DNA of 64,000 nucleotides from NCBI RefSeq assembly GCF_036965045.1, contig NZ_JBALOV010000003.1:62001-126000 (forward strand). Direction: 5' to 3'. The translations under genes were made by a program, and so were the position numbers. Positions within the stretch are counted from its first letter, which is position 1, and each line of letters opens with the position of its first letter. The notes below the pieces were generated by a model. It worked only from the letters and a program-made list of their open reading frames with translations, was not told the origin of the DNA and made no database searches. Of this stretch, positions 44,615 to 52,920 are shown in pieces. Source of the stretch: Ferdinandcohnia sp036965045. Its GTDB lineage: Bacteria; Bacillota; Bacilli; Bacillales; Bacillaceae_L.

Positions 44615-45127
44615 ATGTCGGTAAAAATTCAAAAGATTTTAAATGTTACTATGGTTATAATTGCATTTTCAACAGTACCTTTTATTGGATTACAAAATTT
44701 AAAGCGATTCTTACCTGTTTCCTTTCTTATCGGTTGTATAGAAGTGATTAATGCACTTATTGGAAAAAAACGTAGATGGTGGGTTTTTTATAATAAACCA
44801 AATTCTTACTTATTTAATGAATTCCCTTTTAATATTGGTTTGTTCTTGGTATTTTCAATTTGGCTAATGAAGTGGTCATATGGAAAGTTCACAAGGTTTG
44901 TCTTTCTTAATGCAATCGGCAATGCTTTCTTTGCTTATCCATTCGCAAAATTCGCGAGAAAAATTAAGTATTTCACATTGGTCCGTCTAAATCATTTACA
45001 GTTTTTCTTCTATTTTTTTTCTAAGGTTTTTCTGTTCTATGGATTACAATACCTGTTTGAAAGTACAAAAAGCTTAATTTATGAGAAAAATCGTTGTTTG
45101 AATTATCCTCCCACCTTTGTTAAATAA
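44615..45127 (+). CDS. Unknown membrane protein
   Basis: 170 residues, weak RBS (GGGTG). Four predicted transmembrane helices: VTMVIIAFSTVPFIGL, FLPVSFLIGCIEVINALIG, FNIGLFLVFSIWLMKW and HLQFFFYFFSKVFLFYGLQY. Positive loop KKRRWWVFYNKP. No family recognised; similar proteins are found in Bacillus species. Monocistronic, followed by a family B repeat. Confidence 0.7.
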   Translation: MSVKIQKILNVTMVIIAFSTVPFIGLQNLKRFLPVSFLIGCIEVINALIGKKRRWWVFYNKPNSYLFNEFPFNIGLFLVFSIWLMKWSYGKFTRFVFLNAIGNAFFAYPFAKFARKIKYFTLVRLNHLQFFFYFFSKVFLFYGLQYLFESTKSLIYEKNRCLNYPPTFVK

Positions 45128-45182
45128 GGGTTTCAACAAAAAAGGCTAAATCCTTCTAGGTTAATGAACCTTTTAGTTGAGA
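45126..45182. repeat. Family B repeat (degenerate)
   Basis: ttcaacaaaaaaggc TAAATCCTTCTAGGTTAA tgaaccttttagttgag. Confidence 0.65.
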
Positions 45183-45280
45183 AAGTGGAATGTTAAAAGA
45201 ATAAATAAGAATATTAAAGGTATATTAAAATTGTGAAACATTTGTTTTTCACAGAGATTTGCATAGATGACCAATTTCAA

Positions 45281-45318
45281 AACAAAAAACTACCATAAAT
45301 TAGGTAGTTTTTTGTTTT
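45281..45318. terminator. Hairpin terminator
   Basis: AACAAAAAACTACC ... TAGGTAGTTTTTTGTT. Confidence 0.82.
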
Positions 45319-45555
45319 TACTACATACGTCTTGCCTTTGTTTAAAAATAAGAATAGGTAAATTTCTTTGCAACGGCTTGTAATTGGAATTATGCATGTC
45401 GGTTAGTATTTTCAATAGCTCCCTGGCATTTTTATTTGAGTAATGACTTTTAAAATTTAACAAATCCATATTTCCTCAATGTATTTTCTTGCTGTTACTA
45501 GATCAAGAGTACCTACGCTGTTGTTTATTTCCTTAATGACCTGTTCTATATCCAT
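45291..45555 (-). pseudogene. Frameshifted small conserved hypothetical gene
   Basis: ATG 45555 after AGGGAGC: MDIEQVIKEINNSVGTLDLV, TARKYIEEIWIC stop. With one A restored in the AAA run (GAGGAAATATG), the frame continues NMDLLNFKSHYSNKNARELL, KILTDMHNS. The protein type is a small Bacillus hypothetical family. The true end is uncertain because the frame overlaps a terminator. Confidence 0.7.
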
Positions 45556-45643
45556 CGTTAAGCTCCCTTAAAAAATATTGTGGAACGTTGTCTAATAATG
45601 TTGATGTCGGTTAGATTTCCGAAAAGTTAAGAATGCCTCAAAT

Positions 45644-45678
45644 AAAAAAACCCCGTGTCCGAAGAGACAGGGCTATTT
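45644..45678. terminator. Hairpin terminator
   Basis: CCCCGTGTC gaagaGACAGGGC with A-run. Confidence 0.8.
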
Positions 45679-45760
45679 CAAGGGTAATTCTAGGTGTAAT
45701 AATAAATTATCCATTTATCAATAATTTTATCCATCCTAAAAAGGATAACAACAATGGAAT

Positions 45761-45910
45761 ACTAAGCAATTGCAGGTTGCTCGAACTATTGGAATAAGTA
45801 AAAATTCTATGTGTAGCTATAAGAGAGACCTAAGTTTCCCTGAAAGAGAAGAGCTCTATAGAATTGCAGAGTTTTATGACGTCAATATTTCTATAATTAG
45901 GGAAGAATAG
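45761..45910 (+). pseudogene. HTH (XRE-type) regulator remnant
   Basis: Open frame of 50 codons without start: TKQLQVARTIGISKNSMCSY, then KRDLSFPEREELYRIAEFYD, VNISIIREE stop. It matches the XRE recognition-helix and C-terminal pattern but lacks the first helix and RBS. Probably a stump. Confidence 0.6.
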
Positions 45911-46132
45911 TTTGGCCCCAAATCGTGAGGGCTCCCTTTGTTCATGAAAAGCAACAGATCTCCCCCGGTAGTTAAACAATGAAAGTGTTTTTCTTTATAA
46001 TTACATAGAACTGTGAAATAAAAAACTTTTTTTATTACTCAAAAAGGAAAATCTCTTTTTTAAAGTGTATATTCTTGTACATATCAATTAATAATAATCA
46101 CTGTGCTCTATATCCTCCAAAAGGAGTATTTT

Positions 46133-46678
46133 ATGATAGTACAAAAGATGATTAGGAGTGTAGTTATGGGAATATTAAGTGGAAATCCTCAAGATGAACC
46201 AATGCATTACGGTGAGGTTTATGGAATGTTTACTCACCTGTTAACAAACAATGGTTTAATTGCTAGTTATCAGGCATATCTTAATCACACTGGTGATAAA
46301 GACTTACAAAAACTTATTGAAGAAGCAATTCAAGGTATGGAAAACGAAAACCGACAATTACAAGAACTTCTTAAAACAAACGGAATCGCCTTGCCTCCAG
46401 CGCCACCAGAGCGTCCAAACGCAAATTTAGAGGACATTCCTGCTGGGGCAAGGTTTACTGACCCTGAGATTAGCGCAGCTATTAGCAGCAATGTAGCTGT
46501 TGCTCTAGTAGCTTGCAGTCAAGCCATGGGCCAATGTATCCGAGAAGATATCGCAATGATGTATGGTCAGTTTCATTTGGCGAAGGCTCAGTTTGGTTTA
46601 AAAATGTTAAAGTTGAATAAGGAAAAAGGTTGGCTAATTCCCCCACCACTTCACTATAGTAAAAATAAAGATTGTTAA
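46133..46678 (+). CDS. DUF3231-family protein (spore-associated)
   Basis: 181 residues; ATG 46133 with AAAAGGAG 6 bases upstream. The start ten codons earlier lacks an RBS. MGILSGNPQDEPMHYGEVYG, FTHLLTNNGLIASYQAYLNH, TGDKDLQKLIEEAIQG, GIALPPAPPERPN, LEDIPAGARFTDPEISAAI: clear DUF3231 (CotF-like four-helix domain), here one domain. Such proteins are linked to the spore coat or membrane. It ends with a hairpin terminator. Confidence 0.88.
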   Translation: MIVQKMIRSVVMGILSGNPQDEPMHYGEVYGMFTHLLTNNGLIASYQAYLNHTGDKDLQKLIEEAIQGMENENRQLQELLKTNGIALPPAPPERPNANLEDIPAGARFTDPEISAAISSNVAVALVACSQAMGQCIREDIAMMYGQFHLAKAQFGLKMLKLNKEKGWLIPPPLHYSKNKDC

Positions 46679-46683
46679 AATCC

Positions 46684-46708
46684 GGCACCTAAAAGAGGTG
46701 CTTTTTTC
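46684..46708 (+). terminator. Hairpin terminator
   Basis: GGCACCT aaaag AGGTGC followed by TTTTTT. Confidence 0.88.
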
Positions 46709-46979
46709 TTATTTCGCATTTTATTTAAACTCCACTTATGTCCGTTTCGACGAATTTTGGCTCTACACACTAGTGAACACATTGATGGTTCTATTTCTGG
46801 CATACCCAATGAATTGGTTAATGCAGAAATTATTAGTTACAAATTAGTCAATTTTAAACCGAAACAAATGTTTTACTCATCCATTAGTTTTTCCTATGTT
46901 ATCTACACCTTCCAATTATTAAAAAATAACTTAAAGTCCTATAATTGAAAACTGTTCAGTAACAAAATTAAAGTATATT

Positions 46980-47100
46980 TTAGTCTCCGTGGACCCAAAC
47001 TGGTTCACCACACCATTTTAAAGCTAAAGCCAATTCCCAAATTTCTTTCAATAAGTGTTTATTAAAAGTATTTATATTATTAATGGCATATCTACACTCA
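46980..47100 (-). pseudogene. Stump of an aminoglycoside-phosphotransferase-like gene
   Basis: Minus-strand frame: NTFNKHLLKEIWELALALKW, CGEPVWVHGD then stop. This is the run-up to the catalytic VHGDLHPGN loop of APH/choline-kinase enzymes, cut just after the D. No catalytic remainder follows. Confidence 0.72.
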
Positions 47101-47118
47101 GGATGAAGGACTAACTAA

Positions 47119-47925
47119 TTATAAGTTTTCAATTTTTTCTATATCCTCTGCAGATAATTCGAAATCGAAAAGATCTATATTAGATGCTTGATTATCACGG
47201 TTGTGAGATTTAGGAATAACGATCACACCGCGTTGAATTTGGTATTTTAATAAGACTTGTGCACCAGATTTTTTATAGGCTTTACCGATTTCATTCAAAA
47301 CTTCTTTTTGATGGGCTTCGGCTTTCATAGGTCCCCATGCAACAGGTGTAATGCCCTCGTCTTTTAATACAGCAAGGAGATCTTTGTTAGGTTCTTTTAA
47401 GTTAACTTGTATTTGATTAACAGCTGGCTTCACTTTAGCAAATTCTTTCAATTCATCTAGATGATTTTTTCCAAAGTTTGAAACGCCGATTGCTTTTAGT
47501 TTGCCTGCTTCGTAATATTCTTCAAAGACTTCCCAAGTGTTTTTAAGTTGTACTTTGTCTTCGAAAGGGAAGTGAATAAGAAGCAGGTCGACGTAGTCTG
47601 TTCGGAAGTTTTTTAGGCTGTTATCGATAGCTGCTCGAGTAGCTTCCTTTGAAGAAATATATTCAACGTTTGCTGGAACTTTTGTCGTAATGAATAACTC
47701 TTCTCGAGGCACAGGGCTTTCCGCTAAAACTCTTCCGACAAGTTCTTCGTTTCGATAAATGATGGCTGCGTCTATTGAACGGTAACCCAACTCAAGTGCT
47801 GATACTAGTTCAGGAATTTCATTTGTTAACGCCCCGTAATACTCGTTATTTTCTTTTCCATAAGTATTTGTACCTGTACCTACAGTTGGCATTTTTAACC
47901 CATTATTAAGTGTTATGTATTCCAT
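47119..47925 (-). CDS. Aldo/keto reductase
   Basis: 268 residues from ATG 47925 (GGGAGTG upstream). AKR TIM barrel: ALELGYRSIDAAIIYRNEEL with catalytic D and Y, FITTKV (K), LLLIHFP (H), and the C-terminal YQIQRGVIVIPKSHNRDNQ that binds NADPH. Full length, unlike the decayed copy at 28599-28700. Substrate unknown; typically methylglyoxal or diketogluconate reductases. Confidence 0.94.
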   Translation of the reverse strand: MEYITLNNGLKMPTVGTGTNTYGKENNEYYGALTNEIPELVSALELGYRSIDAAIIYRNEELVGRVLAESPVPREELFITTKVPANVEYISSKEATRAAIDNSLKNFRTDYVDLLLIHFPFEDKVQLKNTWEVFEEYYEAGKLKAIGVSNFGKNHLDELKEFAKVKPAVNQIQVNLKEPNKDLLAVLKDEGITPVAWGPMKAEAHQKEVLNEIGKAYKKSGAQVLLKYQIQRGVIVIPKSHNRDNQASNIDLFDFELSAEDIEKIENL

Positions 47926-48086
47926 ATTTTTAAGCACTCCCTCTGTATACCTAATTAGGTTACTTACGAAGTACATTATAACAAATCATAGAATTTTCAA
48001 ATTGTAATATGAGAAAAGGCATTAATCCTATTTTTAACAAATGCATGGGTTACTTCATACAATATTCAAAAAAGGAGTTGATCTTC

Positions 48087-48422
48087 ATGGCGAAATGGAT
48101 TAACGTATCTACATCAAAGCATCAATTAAAACTTTTTGATGGACACAGGTTGATAAAGGCTTACCCAATTGCAATTGGAAAAATATTGTCACCAACCCCT
48201 ACTGGGACATACACGATTATTAATAAACAACCTAATCCCGGAGGACCGTTCGGAGTGTTGTGGATGGGATTATCAAGACCTCATTACGGTATACACGGAA
48301 CAAATAACCCGTCTTCAATTGGTAAGAATGTCTCACATGGATGTATTAGAATGTTTAATCATGATGTACTCGAATTATCATCTAGGGTTCCAATTGGTAC
48401 TCCGGTTGTTATTCATAAATGA
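48087..48422 (+). CDS. L,D-transpeptidase (YkuD domain)
   Basis: 111 residues from ATG at 48087 (AAAGGAG at 8 bases; upstream in-frame extension has no RBS). YkuD fold with SKHQLKLFDGHRLIKAYPIA, TPTGTYTI, GGPFGVLWMGLS and the catalytic HGTNNPSSIG, SHGCIRM motif (H and C nucleophile). No signal peptide or LysM domain is encoded, so it may be targeted by partners or act during sporulation. It cross-links peptidoglycan 3-3. Confidence 0.93.
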   Translation: MAKWINVSTSKHQLKLFDGHRLIKAYPIAIGKILSPTPTGTYTIINKQPNPGGPFGVLWMGLSRPHYGIHGTNNPSSIGKNVSHGCIRMFNHDVLELSSRVPIGTPVVIHK

Positions 48423-48832
48423 CTTTGTAAATCTCATAGCCTTTACTACATAGGTTTGGGTCAAAGGCGCATAAAGATATTTTAAATTTCACTAAACTGC
48501 GGCGGACTTAGTGAAATTGAAGATCAAACTATTACTCTTGATTTACCAAACAAAAAAAGCTTCAAAAGCATTTCGATTCTGACACCTTTCACAGTTTGTT
48601 TATAACTAAAGGTGTGCCTTGAATGTACTCAAAATTGGAGTGCATTTTTTCTATTTAAAAACCAATCTAGTTTATTAAGAACTAGATTGGTTGTTTGATT
48701 ACTTGCAACTTTAACTAAAGCACACGTTAATGGAATAAACCTAATTAAAGTGTTTTTTCTTTTTGGCTATGTTAAAGATTAATGTTGATCTAAGAGATAT
48801 AATAAAGGAGACTGTCTCGTGAAGTCCCCCTT
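48423..48832. other. Intergenic with hairpins
   Basis: Holds a terminator-like hairpin AATTTCACTAAACTG ... TTAGTGAAATT (48485-48525) and the stem ACCAATCTAGTT ... AACTAGATTGGT (48661-48697). Confidence 0.65.
48661..48697. terminator. Hairpin terminator
   Basis: ACCAATCTAGTT ... AACTAGATTGGT perfect 12-base stem followed by a short T-rich run. Confidence 0.85.
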
Positions 48833-49132
48833 TTACCATAATGGTTCTTCTTTATCAGTTAATTTCAGTAATAATGGCACTGCAAAAAGTGCCACAATCA
48901 TTAAAGCAAGTCCTAAGAGTAGTACAGCAATTGGAGATAAATCAAACATTACAGAAAATGGTATAGTGCTAATGGGGAGTAAAATTAATAAAGATGTAGT
49001 ATTTCTCGAAGATGTACTTTGGTATTGAATTTCTCCACAATGATTACTTTTCATTCTTTTACGAAATATTAATAATTTCTTAATCGAATCAAACCAAGAC
49101 CACTTCCTTTTACAGTTTTGACAAGTAGGCAC
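48833..49132 (-). CDS. CXXC-20-CXXC-type membrane protein with incomplete second zinc pair
   Basis: 99 residues, GTG start 8 bases after AAAGGAGG. N-terminal zinc-ribbon arrangement of TIGR04104: CQNC, a 20-odd spacer (KRKWSWFDSIKKLLIFRKR) then SNHCGEIQYQSTSSR, where the expected C-x-x-C reads S-x-H-C. Two membrane helices follow (LLILLPISTIPFSVMF, VLLLGLALMIVALFAVPLLL). The first cysteine of the second pair is missing, so zinc binding may be lost or use H. Function unknown. Confidence 0.75.
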   Translation of the reverse strand: MPTCQNCKRKWSWFDSIKKLLIFRKRMKSNHCGEIQYQSTSSRNTTSLLILLPISTIPFSVMFDLSPIAVLLLGLALMIVALFAVPLLLKLTDKEEPLW

Positions 49133-49506
49133 TACGAATTCCTCCTTTCTAAGATACTTTATATTAATAATTATACGTTCTTAATGTTCGATTAGTTTCA
49201 TTTACTAAACTTTCTACTTATTAGCATTGTCACTTCTATGTTTAATAAAAACTACTATCCAGATAAGAGCAACTGTATTGGTGACCTCGAGGAAAGGTCT
49301 TAATTTAGGAAAAAATATTAAAATAAATCCATTTGAAAACCGCCTAAATAACCCTTTAGAAATACCCTTTATTCATCTAAACTGAGTGCATCAATCCTTC
49401 ATGGATCAAGGCACGCTTTAGTGAAATAATAAAAACTGCCATAATGACAGCTTGATCTATAGTTCTTGCTCCTTTTAATTTAAGTACATTTCGTCACAAT
49501 TGAATC
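49133..49506. other. Intergenic, repeat-bearing
   Basis: No gene; contains the family B copy at 49378. Confidence 0.5.
49378..49425. repeat. Family B repeat
   Basis: aaactgagtgca TCAATCCTTCATGGATCAA ggcacgctttagtg. Confidence 0.7.
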
Positions 49507-49720
49507 AGATTGCGAACTATTAAATACACTCTTGTCCATTTCATATTGGTATTTTACGCATAAACTATATTATCCACTTCCTACCCACTTCCTAGCACAT
49601 AGTTTTATACCTTCTACTGGGCACTCATAATTATGGGTGTCCTTCAATTCATAATTAAGTCACTTGTCCAAGCATGTTACATTCAGTTACATATACTGAA
49701 TTAACTAAAAAAAGGAGGTG
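49507..49720 (+). promoter_or_regulatory. yjcZ-type leader with sporulation-like promoter
   Basis: Shared with 35745-35950 (CTTGTCCATTTCATATT, TTTTACGCATAAACTA, hairpin GGGCACTC ... GGGTGTCC, TCACTTGTCCAAGCATGTTA). The proximal CATATACT, about 35 bases before the RBS, resembles a SigE/SigK -10 box. The factor is inferred, not proven. Confidence 0.6.
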
Positions 49721-49726
49721 TAAGCT

Positions 49727-49831
49727 ATGAGTGGATATGGTCATGGTCATGGCATGAATTTCGCCTTAATCGTTGTGTTATTCATCCTGTTAATTATTGT
49801 TGGAGTATCCTTCGTTCATCATGGGTACTAA
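49727..49831 (+). CDS. YjcZ-family micro-protein, His-rich head
   Basis: 34 residues, AAAGGAGGTG RBS. MSGYGHGHGMNFALIVVLFI then LLIIVGVSFVHHGY: Gly/His head, membrane helix and a terminal HHGY. Paralogous to the gene at 42346 and to the frameshifted copy at 43450. Confidence 0.88.
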   Translation: MSGYGHGHGMNFALIVVLFILLIIVGVSFVHHGY

Positions 49832-49854
49832 TTGAATTAGGTATTCCTAGTTGA

Positions 49855-49885
49855 GGCTGACTAACTTAGTAGTCAGCCTTTTTAT
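49855..49885 (+). terminator. Hairpin terminator
   Basis: GGCTGACT aacttagt AGTCAGCC TTTTT. Confidence 0.88.
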
Positions 49886-49969
49886 TTAGAATACAATAAA
49901 TAAATTAAATCCTCTATCGTCGTTATTTATTTCTACTTCGACATAATAGGAAAGTTTTTTCTTCTTAAG

Positions 49970-50030
49970 CTATCCTGCACCGTTAGATCAATAAGTTCTA
50001 CAAAATAAACGATAGTCCTTTAGTTAAATA
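49970..50030. repeat. Family B repeat (partial)
   Basis: ctatcctgcaccgttagatc, aataagttctacaaaataaa, cgatagtcctttagttaaat: left arm only; the palindromic core is lost. Confidence 0.6.
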
Positions 50031-50282
50031 AGATCAAGACTAAATTTGAATTGGAGTTATTACGTTTTAGAAATGAGCTTCCCATTATTTTAAAAATAGT
50101 TGTACAAATCAATAATTTAACTTGAAAACTTTCTAGTTCTATCGTAATATTGTTTAGGTAAAACGAAACCATTTCGATTTGTATTGAATGTTTATCATCA
50201 AAAATTGAATGATAATGGACTGGAGTAACCTATCAGACCACTTCATAGTCTACCTGAAATTTAATTTTTTTTGGTCATATAA

Positions 50283-50297
50283 TCGGAATGATTACGA
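50283..50297. promoter_or_regulatory. Zur box upstream of znuA-like gene
   Basis: TCGGAATGATTACGA matches the Bacillus Zur consensus TCGTAATNATTACGA at all but one position. Confidence 0.78.
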
Positions 50298-50320
50298 TAT
50301 ATATTAATATATTCACTAAA

Positions 50321-50335
50321 TCGTAATGGTTATGA
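50321..50335. promoter_or_regulatory. Second Zur-like box overlapping the RBS region
   Basis: AAATCGTAATGGTTATGATT: one good half-site (TCGTAAT) and one degenerate (GTTATGA), 16-30 bases before the ATG. Zinc would block initiation. Confidence 0.6.
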
Positions 50336-50350
50336 TTGAGAGGAGCAATT

Positions 50351-51436
50351 ATGAAAACTAAACACTTTTTTACATTACTGGTCATAGTAACGACCTCATT
50401 ATTATTTGGGTGCACTTCAGAAAACAAAACAAGTACAAACGAAGTCAAGAACACAAGTACAACAACTAAAAGTCTTAAAATCTTTACTACGGTTTTTCCA
50501 TTGCAGGACTTTACAGAAAAAATTGGCGGTGAACATGTAGAAGTTTTAAGTGTGTTCCCTACAGGTGCTGATGCTCACACATTTGAACCTACTTCAAAAA
50601 CAATGATAGAGATTGCGGAAGCAGATGCTCTTATTTATATTGGTGCAGGTGTCGAAGGCTTCATAGATGCTGCCAATAAAATATTTCAAAATGAAAAGGT
50701 GCAACTGGTGAAAGCAACAGAAAGTATGGAATTATCCAATGTACAAGATGAATACGAAGAAAACCATCAAAGCGAAGAAGGAACTGAAACAGAGCACAAC
50801 AGCCATCAGTCTGATTCGAATTCTGAAGAAAGCCACGGTCATGATGTTCATGAAGAACATGAGGAGCATCACGACAGTCAAGCAGATACAGAAGACAACC
50901 ACCATCATCATAGTGACGTTGACCCACATGTTTGGTTAGACCCATTAAAAGCTGTTGAATTAGCTGAAAGTATTCTTCATACACTTGAGGAATTAAAACC
51001 AGAGGCTAAAGAAGACTTTGAAAAAAACTTTGATGAACTAGTGAAAAACTTGCAGGAAATAGATCAAGAATTTGAGAGTGTTATTGATCAGTCTTCAAAA
51101 AAAGAAATATTAGTTTCCCATGCAGCCTATGGATATTGGGAATCAAGGTACGGTATTAAACAAATAAGTGTTTCTGGTTTATCACCAACAAATGAGCCCT
51201 CTCAAAAGGATTTAAAAAACATTATTAATACTGCTAAAGAACATAACATCAAGTTTGTTATTTTTGAGCAGAATCTAACTTCCAAAATTTCTGAAATGGT
51301 AAAAAAGGAAATCAGTGCAGAAGCCTTAACTCTTCATAACCTTGAATCAATAACAGAAGAGGACCTAAAAAATGGTGCTGATTACTTTAGCATTATGAGG
51401 CAAAATCTTGAGACATTGGAGAAAGCTCTAAATTAA
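50351..51436 (+). CDS. znuA: Zinc-binding lipoprotein (ZnuA/AdcA-type ABC solute-binding)
   Basis: 361 residues from ATG 50351 (AGAGGAG 7 bases upstream; TTG 5 codons earlier lies in the Zur box). Lipobox LLFGC, then the SBP fold: FTTVFPLQDFTEKIGG, PTGADAHTFEPTSK, a long His/Glu/Asp-rich loop (HSHQSDSNSEE, HHHHSDVDPHVWLD), SHAAYGYWESRYGIKQ and the C-terminal zinc-site glutamate. The lipoprotein is anchored outside the membrane and delivers Zn2+ to a ZnuBC permease, not present in this window. A paralogue at 63308 is truncated by the edge. A terminator follows at 51442. Confidence 0.94.
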   Translation: MKTKHFFTLLVIVTTSLLFGCTSENKTSTNEVKNTSTTTKSLKIFTTVFPLQDFTEKIGGEHVEVLSVFPTGADAHTFEPTSKTMIEIAEADALIYIGAGVEGFIDAANKIFQNEKVQLVKATESMELSNVQDEYEENHQSEEGTETEHNSHQSDSNSEESHGHDVHEEHEEHHDSQADTEDNHHHHSDVDPHVWLDPLKAVELAESILHTLEELKPEAKEDFEKNFDELVKNLQEIDQEFESVIDQSSKKEILVSHAAYGYWESRYGIKQISVSGLSPTNEPSQKDLKNIINTAKEHNIKFVIFEQNLTSKISEMVKKEISAEALTLHNLESITEEDLKNGADYFSIMRQNLETLEKALN

Positions 51437-51441
51437 TTCCT

Positions 51442-51470
51442 AAGCATAGGTCCTTTGTGACCTATGCTTT
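51442..51470 (+). terminator. Hairpin terminator
   Basis: AAGCATAGGTC ctttgt GACCTATGCTT. Confidence 0.85.
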
Positions 51471-51904
51471 AATTCTCTACTTTATAGGGAATCTATTTGG
51501 TTAAGTTATTTATTAAGATCCAAACTTATTACTTTTATTGACCTTCCTTATTCAACCAAACTGCTTCGTTCGTTAAATAATGAAATGTTTTACTTTATAA
51601 TTTGATCGAATCACGGCTTAATCCTCCTTGTTGGAAACTCTATTGGAAGTTCTTGAAATTGAACAGATATCTCTTTTACGATAATAATTAAAGGGTTCTT
51701 GGACATTTGTTTTTTAAAAAACACTTAGTCTTTGGACCCTTCTTTTTAGTTTATAGAATTTCTATAACTCTTATTAGTGTGTTTGATCGTAAATAGTCAT
51801 TTTCAGCTAATACCTAAATGCAAAACGGGGAAAAAGGGACTTCAGTTTTTTCTCTTTTTATTAACAATTTCATTCCACAGGTTAAAAGAGCTGGATGAAG
51901 CGTC
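51471..51904. other. Intergenic, family B fragment
   Basis: No gene. aaactgcttcgttcgttaaa near 51560 and ggcttaatcctccttgttgg near 51605 are decayed family B arms. Confidence 0.5.
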
Positions 51905-52690
51905 CTATATGTCCATCTCCCACCACTTTTGTTCTTCTTGCTTCATCTGTTTCTCCATTTGCTGAGGATAAGCGGTTCGGAATTTATGATGGTCAGCTGG
52001 GATGATTTCTACCATCTTTGCAATTAAATCTTCTGGGTCAAACTGGTTCTTTAACCCCTCTTCTGCTTTTTTTATATCCTCTTTTCTCGTGAAGTTTTTC
52101 TCTTCATCGTACCATTTCCATAGCTCTTCTGCCGCTCGGTCATTAAAGCCTGTCTTAAAGGCACCAGGGTTAATGGTGGCAACTTTTACTCCAAATCCTT
52201 GAAGTTCTAACTGCAGAGTATGGGCAATTGCTTCAATTGCGTGCTTTGTTGCGACATATGGACCACCATATGGAGATGCCAAAATTCCTGATATTGAACT
52301 CATAAAGACGATTTTTCCGCTTCCCTTTTCAACCATCTTCCGTGCTGCTAACTGTGCTGTTTCTAAGGTTGCAAAAACATTCACCTCAAAAAGTGCCCGA
52401 AATCGGTCCATCGGCACTTCCCCGAGCGGCCCTCGTTCATTAATGGCAGCATTTGCAACAAATACGTCAAAATCATACTTCTCAATCTGTTCCAGATCCG
52501 AAGGGTTCGTAATATCAACTTTAATCACTTCTATATCCACTTCCAGGTCATTGGCTTCCCACAGAAGGTCTGTTTTTTGAGAAGTCAGCTCTGTTGCAGC
52601 AATCACACGATGACCTTTTTTGGCAAGACCGATTGCAGCACCTCTGCCAAGCCCGGTGCCTGCACCAGTAATGAAAATTGTTTTGCCCAT
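51905..52690 (-). CDS. Short-chain dehydrogenase/reductase (SDR)
   Basis: 261 residues from ATG 52690 (GGAGG, 8 bases). TGAGTGLGRGAA (cofactor glycines), VFVANAAINERGP (NAG-type), MSSISGILASPYGGPYVATK (S-Y-K). NAD(P)H-dependent oxidoreductase of unknown substrate; cytoplasmic. Stand-alone. Confidence 0.93.
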   Translation of the reverse strand: MGKTIFITGAGTGLGRGAAIGLAKKGHRVIAATELTSQKTDLLWEANDLEVDIEVIKVDITNPSDLEQIEKYDFDVFVANAAINERGPLGEVPMDRFRALFEVNVFATLETAQLAARKMVEKGSGKIVFMSSISGILASPYGGPYVATKHAIEAIAHTLQLELQGFGVKVATINPGAFKTGFNDRAAEELWKWYDEEKNFTRKEDIKKAEEGLKNQFDPEDLIAKMVEIIPADHHKFRTAYPQQMEKQMKQEEQKWWEMDI

Positions 52691-52920
52691 GTTAAATTCC
52701 TCCATTTGAAATAGCATGCCACTTTAATTATTCCCAATAGCAGTAAGGGCATCCCGCATTAAACATTTGCAACTTTACCGATTCTTTTAGGAACAATGAC
52801 GTTTTCGACTGCCTTGTTAGTGGGAACAACAAAAAAGCAGCAGAAGGAGCCCTATTATCTTTAACGCACCCATTAGCCGATAATATCGACATCAAAATTG
52901 CTAAATATAAGATATACTAG

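Noticed and set aside
45761..45910. Possible complete small regulator
   Set aside because: No start codon or RBS and the first helix is absent, so it was recorded as a remnant only.
46757..46948. 63-codon frame after the DUF3231 terminator
   Set aside because: TTG start without RBS and no family resemblance; likely chance.
50661..50984. Long antisense frames within the znuA-like gene
   Set aside because: Produced by the His/Glu-rich repeats (CAC/GAA codons) read backwards.
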